64,000 nucleotides of DNA from Vicingaceae bacterium. GTDB taxonomy: Bacteria; Bacteroidota; Bacteroidia; Flavobacteriales_E; Vicingaceae. Each line of letters starts with the position of its first letter. The stretch's first letter is position 1. Below, piece after piece: positions 17,025-27,026 of this stretch. The notes under the pieces are model-generated. The model saw only the letters and a program-made list of their open reading frames with translations, was not told where the DNA came from and did not search any database. The stretch covers positions 1 through 64,000 of the forward strand of contig JAHYJH010000003.1 in NCBI GenBank assembly GCA_019429185.1, in the 5' to 3' direction. Made by a program: the position numbers and the translations under genes.

Positions 17025-19310
17025 TCATTCTTTCACAACACGGTAAACCTTACTACCTTCTTGATTTGAAAATTTAACGAAATAAATTCCTTGAGCCAAT
17101 CCATTCAAATCAAAGCTTTCTTTTCGTTGTGTTATTTGTTTGGTAACCAAAGTTCTTCCTACAATATCTATAATCTGAATAGAAGAATTGGTTAGATTAT
17201 TAGTGGAAAAATCAATCGTAATTGTGTTTTTAGTAGGATTAGGATAAATTAAAATTTCTGACAATTTTTGAGGTATTTCCGTTACAGAAATAACGATATT
17301 ACTATCGCCTTTATAAAAGTTAACTCCACCTGCAACATTACCAACAACCAAATCAAAACCTCCATCATTAGTAATATCAGCAACAGAAACCGATGACCAA
17401 CCACCTTGATTGATGTTTAAATAAGTTGAATCTACTAAATAGAAATTACTTCCTAAATTACCTTCGATGCTGTCATACATATAAATATAACCATTTGTTG
17501 CTCCTGAAATTAACTTATAACTTCCATTATCATCAAAAAAGAAAGGAATACAATTTCCATTAAACTCATTATAACGTCTGGTTTTTACTCCTCCAAGCTG
17601 TGTTGTTACTAAAGAAAAGGAAGGTACTGTTGTAGTTCCCATATTTTCATAATAATTTATAAAGCCCAACCGATCGCCAATAATTAAATCCAACAATCCA
17701 TCTCTGTTCAAATCGACCAATTGAGGTGCTGCAAAAACTCCGATGTCAATGCCTCTATATTCAGGCTCATTTAAGACGAAATTAGCTACATTTCCAGGTC
17801 CGGCAATATTTTCAAAATAATGTAATTTTCCATTATCACCCCCAAAAATCATGTCCTCATCACCATCGCCATCAATATCACCAAAAGTAGGTATAATACG
17901 AAAAATAGGTTGATTCATTGCTATATCTAAATTAAGTGTTGAAATTAAAACATAATCAGAATCAATTAGTTGAAACGCTGGGATTGATGCTGTACCAATG
18001 TTTTCATATAAAAACAACGAAGACCTTATTCCAGCATTAGTTGTAGTGTCTGTATAACCTGCATTTCCAATCACTAAATCCATTAAACCATCAGCATTAT
18101 AGTCGAAAAAAACTGGATGAGAACCAAGACCAACTTCTATCATATCTTCTTGCAAAAAAGATTTAGTTATAAAATCGAAATCAGGGAAATTTGTTGCTCT
18201 GTTATTTTTATACATCCAAGTTCCATTGATGTTTTCACAACCAGTAAAACAATTTGGAGCAACAACTAAATCCTTTACCCCATCATTGGTTACATCTAAA
18301 TAATAACCTGCAGGAAAAAGGTCTAAGTAAACAGGAATTGTATTAGCATTATTGCTTGGGAAGGCTGTATCAAATGCAGTAATATGCGAAGAAGTTAAAT
18401 TTGGTGAAGGATCTGAATTAGTTAATAACGTCATACTTTTGAAAGAAACATCTCCCAAAATCAAATCTTTTGTTCCATTTGAATCTACATCCATTGAAAG
18501 TATGGAAGAACCTGAATGTTTATTTCCACCACCAATTCTTTCAGGATTATTGATGTTAAACCCACATGAATCGTATAATGTTATTGTATTTGAAGTAGCT
18601 CCTTCTGTAAAATACCCCCAACACTTATTACGAAGTTCAAAATCTAAACTATCACAATCACCATATCTTTCTTGAGATAAATTTTTATGGTATTCAACTT
18701 GAGATCCTAAAATACTAAAAGTGATAATATCTAAATCGCCATCACCATCAATATCATCAATAACAGGAATATCTATGGTTGTAACAAATAAATTAACCAT
18801 ACTTGGAGTTGGTGAATCGGGCTGAAAATTAGAATATAAAATGGTGCTGGTTGGATTCCCTCCAGTAACCATAGAAAATTGTAAAGCCCCTCCTGTTGTA
18901 GTATTTTTATAAACCGTTACACCACCTGTTCCGGCAGTAAAAATATCCATAAGTCCATCGCAATTATAATCTCTCAACAATACCCAATCATGCAAATCAG
19001 CAGGGAACTGAGTTATATATTGAGGAGCCAATACATAAGAAGACTGATTAGGAATTCCTAAATTAATAAAGGTAGATATCCTATTAATACTTCTATCAAA
19101 CACAAACAAATCCATAATATTATCGTTGTTTAAGTCTATTTCAGAAAATTGAGGCGAATTAAAACCTCCAGTCCAAGCATGTTTTAGGGTGTCTCCATTT
19201 TGATTTAAAACTACAATCGAATCGAAACGAGTGAAATTTAGTTGTGCAAATGATACTGTACTTGTGTAAATTAATAGAAAAAAAAGTGCACATTTATTTA
19301 GTTTTTTCAT
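17025..19310 (-). CDS. secreted FG-GAP/VCBS repeat protein with T9SS sorting domain
   Basis: A 761-residue exported protein with a signal peptide (~1-22). It carries at least eight calcium-binding FG-GAP-like motifs of the type DxNxDGxxD (DLNNDNIMDLFVFD, DIDGDGDLDIITF, DYNADGLMDLVIGN, DINRDG-like and others), which build a beta-propeller. The last ~80 residues (IYPNPTKNTITIDF through GIYFVKFSNQEGSKVYRVVKE) are a clear type A T9SS sorting domain. It should be secreted or surface-attached through the Por system. Ligand binding or adhesion is the usual guess for this architecture. The gene stands alone, 27 bases after the DUF4139 start region and divergent from secDF. Confidence 0.9.
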   Translation of the reverse strand: MKKLNKCALFFLLIYTSTVSFAQLNFTRFDSIVVLNQNGDTLKHAWTGGFNSPQFSEIDLNNDNIMDLFVFDRSINRISTFINLGIPNQSSYVLAPQYITQFPADLHDWVLLRDYNCDGLMDIFTAGTGGVTVYKNTTTGGALQFSMVTGGNPTSTILYSNFQPDSPTPSMVNLFVTTIDIPVIDDIDGDGDLDIITFSILGSQVEYHKNLSQERYGDCDSLDFELRNKCWGYFTEGATSNTITLYDSCGFNINNPERIGGGNKHSGSSILSMDVDSNGTKDLILGDVSFKSMTLLTNSDPSPNLTSSHITAFDTAFPSNNANTIPVYLDLFPAGYYLDVTNDGVKDLVVAPNCFTGCENINGTWMYKNNRATNFPDFDFITKSFLQEDMIEVGLGSHPVFFDYNADGLMDLVIGNAGYTDTTTNAGIRSSLFLYENIGTASIPAFQLIDSDYVLISTLNLDIAMNQPIFRIIPTFGDIDGDGDEDMIFGGDNGKLHYFENIAGPGNVANFVLNEPEYRGIDIGVFAAPQLVDLNRDGLLDLIIGDRLGFINYYENMGTTTVPSFSLVTTQLGGVKTRRYNEFNGNCIPFFFDDNGSYKLISGATNGYIYMYDSIEGNLGSNFYLVDSTYLNINQGGWSSVSVADITNDGGFDLVVGNVAGGVNFYKGDSNIVISVTEIPQKLSEILIYPNPTKNTITIDFSTNNLTNSSIQIIDIVGRTLVTKQITQRKESFDLNGLAQGIYFVKFSNQEGSKVYRVVKE

Positions 19311-19391
19311 GCAAAAAGTATTGATTTAGGTGTTGGTGTAAAGGTATATAATTTTAACAATTAAAAAAAAAATAAAGAATTAAAATTAATG

Positions 19392-19422
19392 TTTGTAAAA
19401 CGCATTTGAAATTCTATATTTG
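19392..19422 (+). promoter_or_regulatory. promoter of secDF
   Basis: TTTG at 19392-19395, a 19-base spacer and TATATTTG at 19415-19422 match the Bacteroidota consensus. The expected start of transcription leaves a leader of about 30 bases before the ATG at 19460. Confidence 0.7.
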
Positions 19423-19459
19423 CAGGCTTATAAAATTTTATACAAAAAACACATAAAAA

Positions 19460-22400
19460 ATGCAAAACAAAGGACTATTAACAACATTCACAGTGCTTTT
19501 CGCTATAGCGAGTATTTATTCTCTTTCATTAACTTGGGTAGCTGTTGGAGTAGAAAATGATGCAAAAGACTATGCCGAAACTTATCACAATGGAAATTCC
19601 GATGCTGAATTTGCCTATTTAGATTCAATGGCTTCAGTAGAAGTTTATCCATTAATTAACTACACGTATGGCGAGTTAAGAACAAAAATGTTAAACCTCG
19701 GTTTAGATTTAAAAGGTGGTATGAACGTAACGCTTGAAGTGCAAGTGGACGAAGTTGTGAGAGCGTTGTCATCTTATAGTACTGACCCTGCCTTTAATAA
19801 AGCTATTGATGAAGCCAATACAATGCAAATAAAAAATGGTGGAAATTTTGTTTCTCAATTTGCTGATGTTTACAAAAAAAACAATCCCAATGGAAAGTTA
19901 ATTTCTGTTTTCTATACTAGAGATAATAAAGAAAGACTTTCACCAAATGCGACCAATGAGGAAGTTATTGAATTTATTAATGACATCGCAAATGCCGCCA
20001 TTGAACAATCTTTTGAGGTAATTAGAACCCGAATTGGTTTATTCGGTGCCGCTCAACCTAACATTCAACGTATGACTGGTTCTGACCGAATTTTAGTTGA
20101 ATTACCTGGTGTGAAAAACAAAGAAAGAGTAAGACAATTGTTGCAAGGAACAGCAAAATTAGAGTTCTGGACAACTGCACAAAACAATGAATTTTATCCG
20201 TTGTTAGATCAAGCAAACACTCGATTAGCAAAATTATTAAATAAAGATAGTGCTAAAGAAACTGATGACAGCACAACTGTTGCTAATGATTCCACTTTAG
20301 TTGCTGATGCTGATTTAGAGCTAAAAAATGACAATACTAAAAATGATAGTGCAAAAACTGAAACTGATATCTTTAGTGCATTGGATAAAACAAACGATTC
20401 ATCTGCAACTGATATTTTAGATAAGGTTACAAGTGCAGAAGATTCTGTTGCATTATTCCAAAAAAGTGTGAAGGAAAATCCGTTGTTTGCTTTATTAACT
20501 ATTCCAACCTACCAAAATGAACAAGGTCAACAAGTATTTGCTGAAGGTGCTGTTGTAGGAATTGTTGCCGTAAAAGATACAGCTAAAATAAATCGGTATT
20601 TGGGAATGAACGAAATAAAAGAAATTATTTCTCCAAGAAAATACAAATTACTTTGGGCATACAAAGCATTTGATGAAAAACAACAATTTGTTCAATTGTA
20701 TGCAATTAAAGTAACCAATCGTGAAGGTAAAGCAGAGTTAGAAGGAGATGTTATTGTTGATGCTCGACAAGATTTTGGTCAATTTAATGGTGCTCCGGAA
20801 ATTGTTATGCAAATGAATGGCGAAGGAGCAATAAAATGGAAAAAATTGACTGGAGAAAATGTTGGAAAACCTATTGCTATTGTACTAGACAACTTGGTTT
20901 ATTCAGCTCCTGCTCCATCTGAAGAAATTGGAGGTGGTCGTTCAAGCATTTCTGGTTCTTTTGAAATAGAAGAAGCAAAATTAATTGCCAACATTTTAAA
21001 AGCTGGTAAACTACCTGCTCCAGCTCGTATTGTTGAAGAAGCTATTGTTGGTCCTACTTTAGGAAAAGAATCAATTACTAAAGGATTACAATCTTTCCTA
21101 ATTGCCTTGTTAATTGTTTTAGCATATATGATATTCTACTATTCTAAAGCTGGTATTGCTGCTGTCATAGCATTGATTACTAATATGTTCTTCATATTTG
21201 GAATCTTGGCTTCCATGCCTCAATTAATTGCACTAACATTACCTGGTATTGCTGGTATAATACTAACAATAGGTATGTCGGTTGATGCCAACGTACTTAT
21301 TTTTGAGCGAATACGAGAAGAGCTTGCTGCAGGAAAAGGAATGCGTTTAGCTGTTTCTGATGGATATAAATTTGCTTATTCTTCCATTATTGATGCAAAC
21401 ATCACCACGTTGTTAACTGGTTTTGTATTGTGGTTCTTCGGTTCGGGACCAGTTGAAGGTTTTGCTAAAACTTTAGTAATTGGTATCTTAACCTCATTGT
21501 TTACAGCAATTTTTATTACTCGTTTAATTTTTGAATACAATTTGAATAGAAATAAAAAACTGAGCTTTACTTCTAAATTTACTGATGGATTCTTTCAAAA
21601 CTCCAAATTTAATTTCTTAAAAAACAGAAAAAAATTCTACATCCTTTCAGGTGTAATTATCCTTATTGGAATTGGTTCATTAGCTACCAAAGGATTACAA
21701 AAAGGTGTTGATTTTAAAGGAGGAAGAACGTATGTTGTGCGTTTTCAAAATGTTGATAAAATTGAAACAGAAAAAGTATTTAAACAACTTGCTTCACTTT
21801 TTGAAACCGCTCCTGAGGTAAAAACATTTGGTGATGATAATCAAGTGAAAATTACAACAACTTACCTTATCGATAGTAAAGACGAAAAAGCTGATGATAT
21901 TGTAGAAGCAAAATTATTTGAAGGTATGTCTTCAATTATTGGAGCAGAAGTAGATAAAGAAACTTTTTTAAATACCTATTTAATGAGTTCCCAAAAAGTT
22001 GGACCTACCATTGCAAATGACATGATACGATCATCTATACTATCTATAGTTTTCGCATTAATCATTATCTTTTTATACATCTTGTTTAGATTTAAGCAAA
22101 TGTCTTTTGGTGCAGGAGCATTAATAGCTGTTTTTCATGATGTATTAATCGTGCTATCCTTATTCTCAATTTTCTATGGAATTTTACCTTTCTCTTTAGA
22201 AGTAGATCAAGCATTTATTGCGGCTATTTTAACTGTGGTTGGTTACTCCATTAATGATACTGTGGTTGTATTTGATAGAATAAGAGAGTACTTAGGAGCT
22301 TTCAAAAAACGAGATACCGAAGATTTAATTAACTCAGCACTTAATACTACATTAAGTAGAACTGTTAATACTTCTTTAAGTACCATCTTTGTATTGTTAA

Positions 22401-22561
22401 TGATATTTATTTTCGGAGGTGAGGTTATTAGAGGATTTGCTTTCGCTCTACTAATCGGTATTATTGTTGGAACTTATTCATCTCTTTTCATTGCTTCTCC
22501 TATTGTTTTTGATTTCATGAAAAAAAAGAATGAAAAAGAAGCTGCTATCCTAAAAAAATAA
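19460..22561 (+). CDS. secDF: protein translocase SecDF fusion
   Basis: The 1033-residue inner-membrane protein drives the late, proton-coupled step of Sec export. The SecD half has GLDLKGGMNVTLEV near residue 80, a large periplasmic P1 region interrupted by a low-complexity Asp/Thr/Ser stretch (~265-330), and the membrane motif MSVDANVLIFERIREEL near 610. The SecF half begins near 730 and has GVDFKGGRTYVVRF and GYSINDTVVVFDRIREYLG. Twelve membrane segments are expected. Fusion of SecD to SecF is the rule in Bacteroidota. Transcription ends at a strong hairpin at 22584-22624. Confidence 0.95.
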   Translation: MQNKGLLTTFTVLFAIASIYSLSLTWVAVGVENDAKDYAETYHNGNSDAEFAYLDSMASVEVYPLINYTYGELRTKMLNLGLDLKGGMNVTLEVQVDEVVRALSSYSTDPAFNKAIDEANTMQIKNGGNFVSQFADVYKKNNPNGKLISVFYTRDNKERLSPNATNEEVIEFINDIANAAIEQSFEVIRTRIGLFGAAQPNIQRMTGSDRILVELPGVKNKERVRQLLQGTAKLEFWTTAQNNEFYPLLDQANTRLAKLLNKDSAKETDDSTTVANDSTLVADADLELKNDNTKNDSAKTETDIFSALDKTNDSSATDILDKVTSAEDSVALFQKSVKENPLFALLTIPTYQNEQGQQVFAEGAVVGIVAVKDTAKINRYLGMNEIKEIISPRKYKLLWAYKAFDEKQQFVQLYAIKVTNREGKAELEGDVIVDARQDFGQFNGAPEIVMQMNGEGAIKWKKLTGENVGKPIAIVLDNLVYSAPAPSEEIGGGRSSISGSFEIEEAKLIANILKAGKLPAPARIVEEAIVGPTLGKESITKGLQSFLIALLIVLAYMIFYYSKAGIAAVIALITNMFFIFGILASMPQLIALTLPGIAGIILTIGMSVDANVLIFERIREELAAGKGMRLAVSDGYKFAYSSIIDANITTLLTGFVLWFFGSGPVEGFAKTLVIGILTSLFTAIFITRLIFEYNLNRNKKLSFTSKFTDGFFQNSKFNFLKNRKKFYILSGVIILIGIGSLATKGLQKGVDFKGGRTYVVRFQNVDKIETEKVFKQLASLFETAPEVKTFGDDNQVKITTTYLIDSKDEKADDIVEAKLFEGMSSIIGAEVDKETFLNTYLMSSQKVGPTIANDMIRSSILSIVFALIIIFLYILFRFKQMSFGAGALIAVFHDVLIVLSLFSIFYGILPFSLEVDQAFIAAILTVVGYSINDTVVVFDRIREYLGAFKKRDTEDLINSALNTTLSRTVNTSLSTIFVLLMIFIFGGEVIRGFAFALLIGIIVGTYSSLFIASPIVFDFMKKKNEKEAAILKK

Positions 22562-22583
22562 AAAGTCAATAAAATTAAATTTT

Positions 22584-22624
22584 AAATAAGCTGTTCGGAG
22601 TATTCAGAACAGCTTATTTTTTTT
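22584..22624 (+). terminator. intrinsic terminator after secDF
   Basis: A 13-bp stem (AAATAAGCTGTTC and its complement) with an 11-base loop is followed by eight T residues. Confidence 0.9.
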
Positions 22625-22660
22625 GTAGCTTTGCTCTATATTTTCTTATTATTAGTAATT

Positions 22661-23008
22661 ATGATGCTTTTTTTAAATATTGGAGGTGGAGAACTTTTTA
22701 TCATCGCTTTGGTGGTGATTATGTTTTTTGGTTCAAAAAAAATTCCAGAGATAGCAAGAATGATAGGCAAAGGAATTAGTGAAGTAAAAAATGCTACCAA
22801 TGATATCCAACAAGAAATAAAAAGCTCTGTTCCTGACCTCTCAAAAGTAAAAGACTCTATGAATGTTCAAAAACAAATGAAAAGCTACTTTATTGATGAA
22901 CTATCAACCACTCCTTCTCCTCAAAATAACAAAAAAGAACAAAATATTCCAGATACAACTTCTGAAGAAAATCCATTAAAACCAAACAATTCAGTTTCCA
23001 GAAATTAA
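22661..23008 (+). CDS. tatA: TatA/E family twin-arginine translocase protein
   Basis: A 115-residue protein from ATG 22661. It has one N-terminal membrane helix (GGGELFIIALVVIMFFGSKK), the family turn FGSKKIPEIAR, then a long amphipathic helix (MIGKGISEVKNATNDIQQEI) and a polar tail. It is a component of the Tat pathway for folded proteins. An in-frame TTG lies 30 bases upstream, but the extra hydrophobic residues would put the Glu of GGGE too deep, so the ATG is preferred. TatA and TatB forms cannot be separated with certainty. No tatC is in the window. Confidence 0.85.
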   Translation: MMLFLNIGGGELFIIALVVIMFFGSKKIPEIARMIGKGISEVKNATNDIQQEIKSSVPDLSKVKDSMNVQKQMKSYFIDELSTTPSPQNNKKEQNIPDTTSEENPLKPNNSVSRN

Positions 23009-23060
23009 TTTTATAATGCAAATAAACGTACATTATTAATCCTAATTCGTAAATCAAGAA

Positions 23061-24002
23061 ATGGATTATATATTACTCATAGGCGGTTTAGCTATTTTAA
23101 TTGCAGGTGGAGATTTATTGGTTAGAGGTGCTGTCGGTATAGCTCTTAAATTCAACCTTTCCCCTTTAGTAATAGGCATGACCATTGTTTCTTTTGGAAC
23201 ATCTGCCCCCGAACTTTTGGTAAGCTTAAAAGCCGCCTTAGAAGGGCATCCTGAAATTGCAATAGGAAATGTAGTTGGGTCTAACATTGCTAACATTGCT
23301 TTGGTATTAGGATTAACCACCATGATACTTCCTATTCCTGTTCAGAAAAACACATTAAAAATAGATTGGCCCATTATGATGGGTTTATCTGTGTTATTTT
23401 ATTTGTTTATCTTAAATGGAGTATTAAACACTTGGGAAGGAGCTATTTTTGTATTACTTCTTCTTATTTTCATTATATACCAACTTAAATCATCAAAAAG
23501 CAATGAAACAGATGATGACGATGAAGCAATAGAAGCAGTAAAATCAAACTATTCAAATGTATATCTTCACTTACTTTTTATTCTTTTGGGTGTTGTTGGC
23601 TTAGCTTTTGGTGCTGATTGGCTTTTGGAAGGAGCTGTAAATATTGCTAAAAATTTTGGTGTTACTGAACACGTTATAAGTGTAACAATAATTGCTTTCG
23701 GAACAAGTGTGCCTGAATTAGCGACTTCCATCATTGCTGCGTTCAAAAAACAAATGGATATTTCCGTTGGTAATTTAATTGGATCTAATATTTTTAATTT
23801 ATTAGCCGTGCTTGGAATTACTTCCATGATTAGAGAAATACCAATCAGCAATCAAGTAATTACCAACGATGTATTTTGGATGTTAGGCACCTCATTTCTT
23901 CTACTTCCATTTATGCTCAACTATAACATCAGCCGATGGAAAGGAGCTGTGCTTACGCTATCTTATTTAGCATACGTTTTTTTTCTGTTGAGAGGAATTT
24001 AA
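23061..24002 (+). CDS. calcium/sodium antiporter, CaCA family (YrbG-like)
   Basis: The 313-residue inner-membrane protein has two inverted halves, each of about five membrane helices. The alpha-repeat signatures are visible in both: MTIVSFGTSAPELLVSL with IGNVVGSNIANI in the first, and IIAFGTSVPELATSI with VGNLIGSNIFNL in the second. An acidic cytosolic loop (NETDDDDEAIE) separates them. This architecture exchanges Ca2+ for Na+ or H+. The gene follows the tatA-like gene by 52 bases and ends at a perfect hairpin terminator. Confidence 0.92.
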   Translation: MDYILLIGGLAILIAGGDLLVRGAVGIALKFNLSPLVIGMTIVSFGTSAPELLVSLKAALEGHPEIAIGNVVGSNIANIALVLGLTTMILPIPVQKNTLKIDWPIMMGLSVLFYLFILNGVLNTWEGAIFVLLLLIFIIYQLKSSKSNETDDDDEAIEAVKSNYSNVYLHLLFILLGVVGLAFGADWLLEGAVNIAKNFGVTEHVISVTIIAFGTSVPELATSIIAAFKKQMDISVGNLIGSNIFNLLAVLGITSMIREIPISNQVITNDVFWMLGTSFLLLPFMLNYNISRWKGAVLTLSYLAYVFFLLRGI

Positions 24003-24008
24003 GAAACC

Positions 24009-24042
24009 AAACCTCCAAGGTTTTGAAAACCTTGGAGGTTTT
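24009..24042. terminator. bidirectional hairpin between antiporter and DUF3570 genes
   Basis: A perfect 16-bp stem (AAACCTCCAAGGTTTT and its complement) with a 2-base loop lies in the 52-base gap between convergent genes, with A-rich and T-rich flanks. It should stop transcription from both sides. Confidence 0.85.
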
Positions 24043-24054
24043 AAAGGTTTTAAA

Positions 24055-25296
24055 TTAAAAAACGGTTAAACTAAACCCCATACTAATTAAATAAGAATTT
24101 AGTCCATCGCTTCTATCATAATTGGCATAACGCAAATTGATAGATTTGAATTTAACCATGCGTTTTTTACTCATCGCATTTTGAAAGATGCCAAAAAGAG
24201 GTTCGTATTTGAATCCTAACCCAACATAGTTCGACTCAAAATTAGATAAATCATAATCGGAAGTATAATATTTGTCGGTTAACTGATGTTCGCCAAAAGG
24301 GGCAAAATAGTCAGCGGCCGTTTGCGTATGATAACGATAAAAAGGATAAAACGCAATGGCTTTACTAAATCTTATTGGAGTCTCAATTTCATAGGTGTTT
24401 CCAATTATTCCAAAATCATCATAATAATAGCGATAAAATCCTCTTAAAATAAAAGTACTGTTTAAATAATAATGAAACCGAAGTGCAACTGGTATTTTCA
24501 TTCGTGAATCGGGCAAAAATTCCCTTCTTCTTACTTTCGATGAAATTATGGTTGAAATTTCGTCTAATGAAGTCGTATTAACTCCATCATCAAAATAAAC
24601 ACGATGAAAAGGTGTTGCCAATAAGCCTGATTGGTAGGTGATTTCAGCAGTTAAAGCAAGTTGAAATTTTTTGGTCAACACTTGAGCATAAGTAGTCGCA
24701 AAATTAAGTGTTAAACGCGTATTCTCACCTTCTGGTTCATTTCTCAGCTCAATTGGGCGGTAGAGTGTATAGCTATCATAAAAAACTTTCCCTTTAAAAG
24801 AAAGACTTTTGTTTCTGTTTTTGGATTCAACCTCATAACCAGAACCAACATTAAAAGAAGCAACATCATATTCACTTGAAAAACCAAGTCCAACTTCATA
24901 CGATTTTCGCTTATTAATTTTATGTGTAACACCAATATCTCCATGAACTCTAGTATCTTGCTTAGAATCGGAAGACACATCAATATCTATATTATCTGTT
25001 GATGCTGAAGTAATAAAATCTTGACCAAAGTTTATGGAATAAGTATTTTTTCCATAAGGAATACTTATAATTAAAGAATTTGTAAAATCTTGAAGATTTT
25101 CTGTTCCTCTTCCTCCCGTAACAGGCGAATGAACTCCATCCTGATCATAATAACTCGATAGAATATCAATTTCAATTTGACCTAATTTGGCTTTAACTGT
25201 GTCTTGAGTTGAAACTTCTGTTGAAGTATTTTGAGCGACTAAATTTCCTCCTAAAATTAATATTGCTGCACCAAGTGTTTTTTTAATTAATTGCAT
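24055..25296 (-). CDS. DUF3570 outer-membrane protein
   Basis: About 413 residues, with a signal peptide (MQLIKKTLGAAILILGGNLVAQ) and then alternating amphipathic strands ending in a terminal aromatic (SLTVF), as in outer-membrane barrels. Text such as YYDQDGVHSPVTGGRGTE near the start is typical of DUF3570. I start at ATG 25296 rather than the TTG two codons upstream; the start lies inside the DUF4266 gene end, behind an AGGAGG-like stretch, suggesting coupling. It is the last gene of the ApbE operon. Function is unknown; an outer-membrane component of a redox or metal system is inferred from context. Confidence 0.85.
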   Translation of the reverse strand: MQLIKKTLGAAILILGGNLVAQNTSTEVSTQDTVKAKLGQIEIDILSSYYDQDGVHSPVTGGRGTENLQDFTNSLIISIPYGKNTYSINFGQDFITSASTDNIDIDVSSDSKQDTRVHGDIGVTHKINKRKSYEVGLGFSSEYDVASFNVGSGYEVESKNRNKSLSFKGKVFYDSYTLYRPIELRNEPEGENTRLTLNFATTYAQVLTKKFQLALTAEITYQSGLLATPFHRVYFDDGVNTTSLDEISTIISSKVRRREFLPDSRMKIPVALRFHYYLNSTFILRGFYRYYYDDFGIIGNTYEIETPIRFSKAIAFYPFYRYHTQTAADYFAPFGEHQLTDKYYTSDYDLSNFESNYVGLGFKYEPLFGIFQNAMSKKRMVKFKSINLRYANYDRSDGLNSYLISMGFSLTVF

Positions 25297-25505
25297 CCAC
25301 AACCTCCTCCTGATTTACCTCCATTAGCACCAGAAGCACCTTCTCGATAAGATTGAAAATTGGTATCAAATACCTTAATTTTTGAATCGGACAGTTTCAT
25401 GTCTTCATCATTGATAGCTCCTTTTTGAAATTCTTCAACGGCTGCACATGAACTCAAAAAGCTTATGGCTATTGTTGAAAGAATTAATGATAATTTTAAT
25501 TTCAT
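25287..25505 (-). CDS. DUF4266 small lipoprotein
   Basis: A 72-residue lipoprotein with a lipobox (FLSSC, Cys20) and a conserved C-terminus rich in Gly and Cys (EGASGANGG, then GGGCGCN). The SGA core recalls the SGA(S/T) FMN-attachment signal of ApbE substrates, although the usual final Ser/Thr is Asn here. It is encoded directly after apbE (7-base gap) and overlaps the DUF3570 gene by 10 bases. A role as small carrier in a flavinylated envelope system is inferred and unproven. Confidence 0.85.
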   Translation of the reverse strand: MKLKLSLILSTIAISFLSSCAAVEEFQKGAINDEDMKLSDSKIKVFDTNFQSYREGASGANGGKSGGGCGCN

Positions 25506-25512
25506 TCTTTAA

Positions 25513-26559
25513 TTATTGATTGATTATTAGATGATTGTTGATTATTTTTTTAGTTTCTTTCTGTTCATAATAGTTTAATTTAATTCCATTTGATGTAAGC
25601 ATTTCATCATTGTCAGTAACAATTAAACATTCAATATTTCTAAGTTTATTAATAAGTGTTAAGCCTTTTTCAGGACCTAAAATAAAAACAGATGTTGCTA
25701 ATGCATCCGCTATTTCGGCATCGGCACAAATAATGGTAACACTTTTTGTCCCTGTTGCGGGCCAGCCTGTTGTAGGATTAATAATGTGCGAATATTTTTT
25801 TCCTTCAACCGTAAAAAACTTTTCGTAATTGCCTGAAGTAACCACAGCCATATCGCTAATTATCAACCAACCCATTACCTTGTCTTTTTCTTTTGGATTA
25901 GCAATTCCAATACTCCAATCTGCATTGTTTTCCATTTTCCCCCAAGTAATTAAATCACCAGCGGCATTCACTACTCCATTAGTAATTCCAAGTTCTTGCA
26001 TAATTAATTTTCCTCGGTTTGCAGCATATCCTTTTCCAATAGCACCAAACCCAATTCGCATTCCTTTTTCTTTCAAAAATACGGTCTGATTTTGCTCATC
26101 CACAATAATATTCTTGTAGTTGATTTTAGACACCGAAAATGCAATATCTTCATCGGAAGGTAGTGTGTTTTGTGTTCCATCAAATCTCCATAAATTAGTT
26201 ACTGATGCAAAAGAAATATCAAAAACACCCTCTGTTAAATCTGATATTTTTTTGCTTCGCACAATTAAATTCAACAATTCTTTATCAACCTTAACAAGCT
26301 TTATACCCGCATTTTCATTAATTAAACTCGTTTGTGAGGTTGGTTTCCATGATGAAATTAAATTCTCTATGCGTTGAATTTCCTTAATAGCTGAATCTAT
26401 GCTGTTTTTAGCCAATATTTCATTGTCGGAAACAGCTGTAATTTCAAACCTTGTACCCATTAATTTGAGTACTTGCTTGTAAGCAAATTTTTCATTTTCT
26501 TGCGAAAATAAATTTGTTACAACTAGAAAAATCAGTACAGTTAATCCACTTACTTTCAT
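25513..26559 (-). CDS. apbE: FAD:protein FMN transferase (ApbE)
   Basis: The 348-residue exported enzyme moves FMN from FAD to Thr or Ser of a target protein in the periplasm. A signal peptide covers ~1-19. The family motifs are present: MGTRFEITAV near 34, IGFGAIGKGYAANRG near 170, GVVNAAGDLITWG near 195, and the Mg-binding DALATSVFILGPEKG near 288. Length is normal. The start overlaps the thioredoxin stop by 4 bases. No classical substrate (NqrC, RnfG) is encoded nearby, so the DUF4266 protein is the best local candidate target. Confidence 0.92.
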   Translation of the reverse strand: MKVSGLTVLIFLVVTNLFSQENEKFAYKQVLKLMGTRFEITAVSDNEILAKNSIDSAIKEIQRIENLISSWKPTSQTSLINENAGIKLVKVDKELLNLIVRSKKISDLTEGVFDISFASVTNLWRFDGTQNTLPSDEDIAFSVSKINYKNIIVDEQNQTVFLKEKGMRIGFGAIGKGYAANRGKLIMQELGITNGVVNAAGDLITWGKMENNADWSIGIANPKEKDKVMGWLIISDMAVVTSGNYEKFFTVEGKKYSHIINPTTGWPATGTKSVTIICADAEIADALATSVFILGPEKGLTLINKLRNIECLIVTDNDEMLTSNGIKLNYYEQKETKKIINNHLIINQ

Positions 26560-27011
26560 TTAAGCAACTCATTTAAGTGTTTAATATATGCTTCTGCACC
26601 ACCTTCAACAAAGCCTGTTCGTGCAAGCACTTTTTCATTACTATCCATAATAATTACTGTTGGAAACTGCCCTTCATTGTTGTACTTTTTAGCCAGTTCG
26701 GCATTTTGTTCGGAAAGTTCTTTTGAAAGTTTATTTTTAGATTTCATAGGAAAATCAACATTCAACAAAATAAATTTATCCTTTGCATACGTTTTGAATG
26801 CTTCTGTTTGAAAAACACTTTTTTCTAAACGAATACAATTTGAACACCAATCGGAACCGGAAAAATCCATCAAAATTAATTTGTTTTCTGCTTTTGCCTT
26901 AGACAAAGCTTCTTTGTAATTAGTTAGCCAATCTGAACTTTCATTATCAATAAACGATGTTAGCATTACTGTTGTGAACAGAAGTACTATCAGAAATTTT
27001 AAATTTTTCAT
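26556..27011 (-). CDS. periplasmic thioredoxin-like protein
   Basis: A 151-residue protein with a signal peptide (~1-22) and a thioredoxin fold. The active site is SDWCSNC (Cys57, Cys60), embedded in LMDFSGSDWCSNCIRLEKSVF, as in DsbD-gamma or thioredoxin_7 families. The cis-proline segment is EGQFPTVIIMD. It could keep cysteines of an exported partner reduced or form disulfides, for example in the Cys-rich tail of the DUF4266 lipoprotein. It is in the middle of the ApbE operon. Confidence 0.88.
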   Translation of the reverse strand: MKNLKFLIVLLFTTVMLTSFIDNESSDWLTNYKEALSKAKAENKLILMDFSGSDWCSNCIRLEKSVFQTEAFKTYAKDKFILLNVDFPMKSKNKLSKELSEQNAELAKKYNNEGQFPTVIIMDSNEKVLARTGFVEGGAEAYIKHLNELLK

Positions 27012-27026
27012 ATTTCTTTTCTTTTT

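Noticed and set aside
22631-22660. TTG start of the tatA-like gene
   Set aside because: It would add ten hydrophobic residues before the family's short periplasmic start; ATG 22661 fits better.
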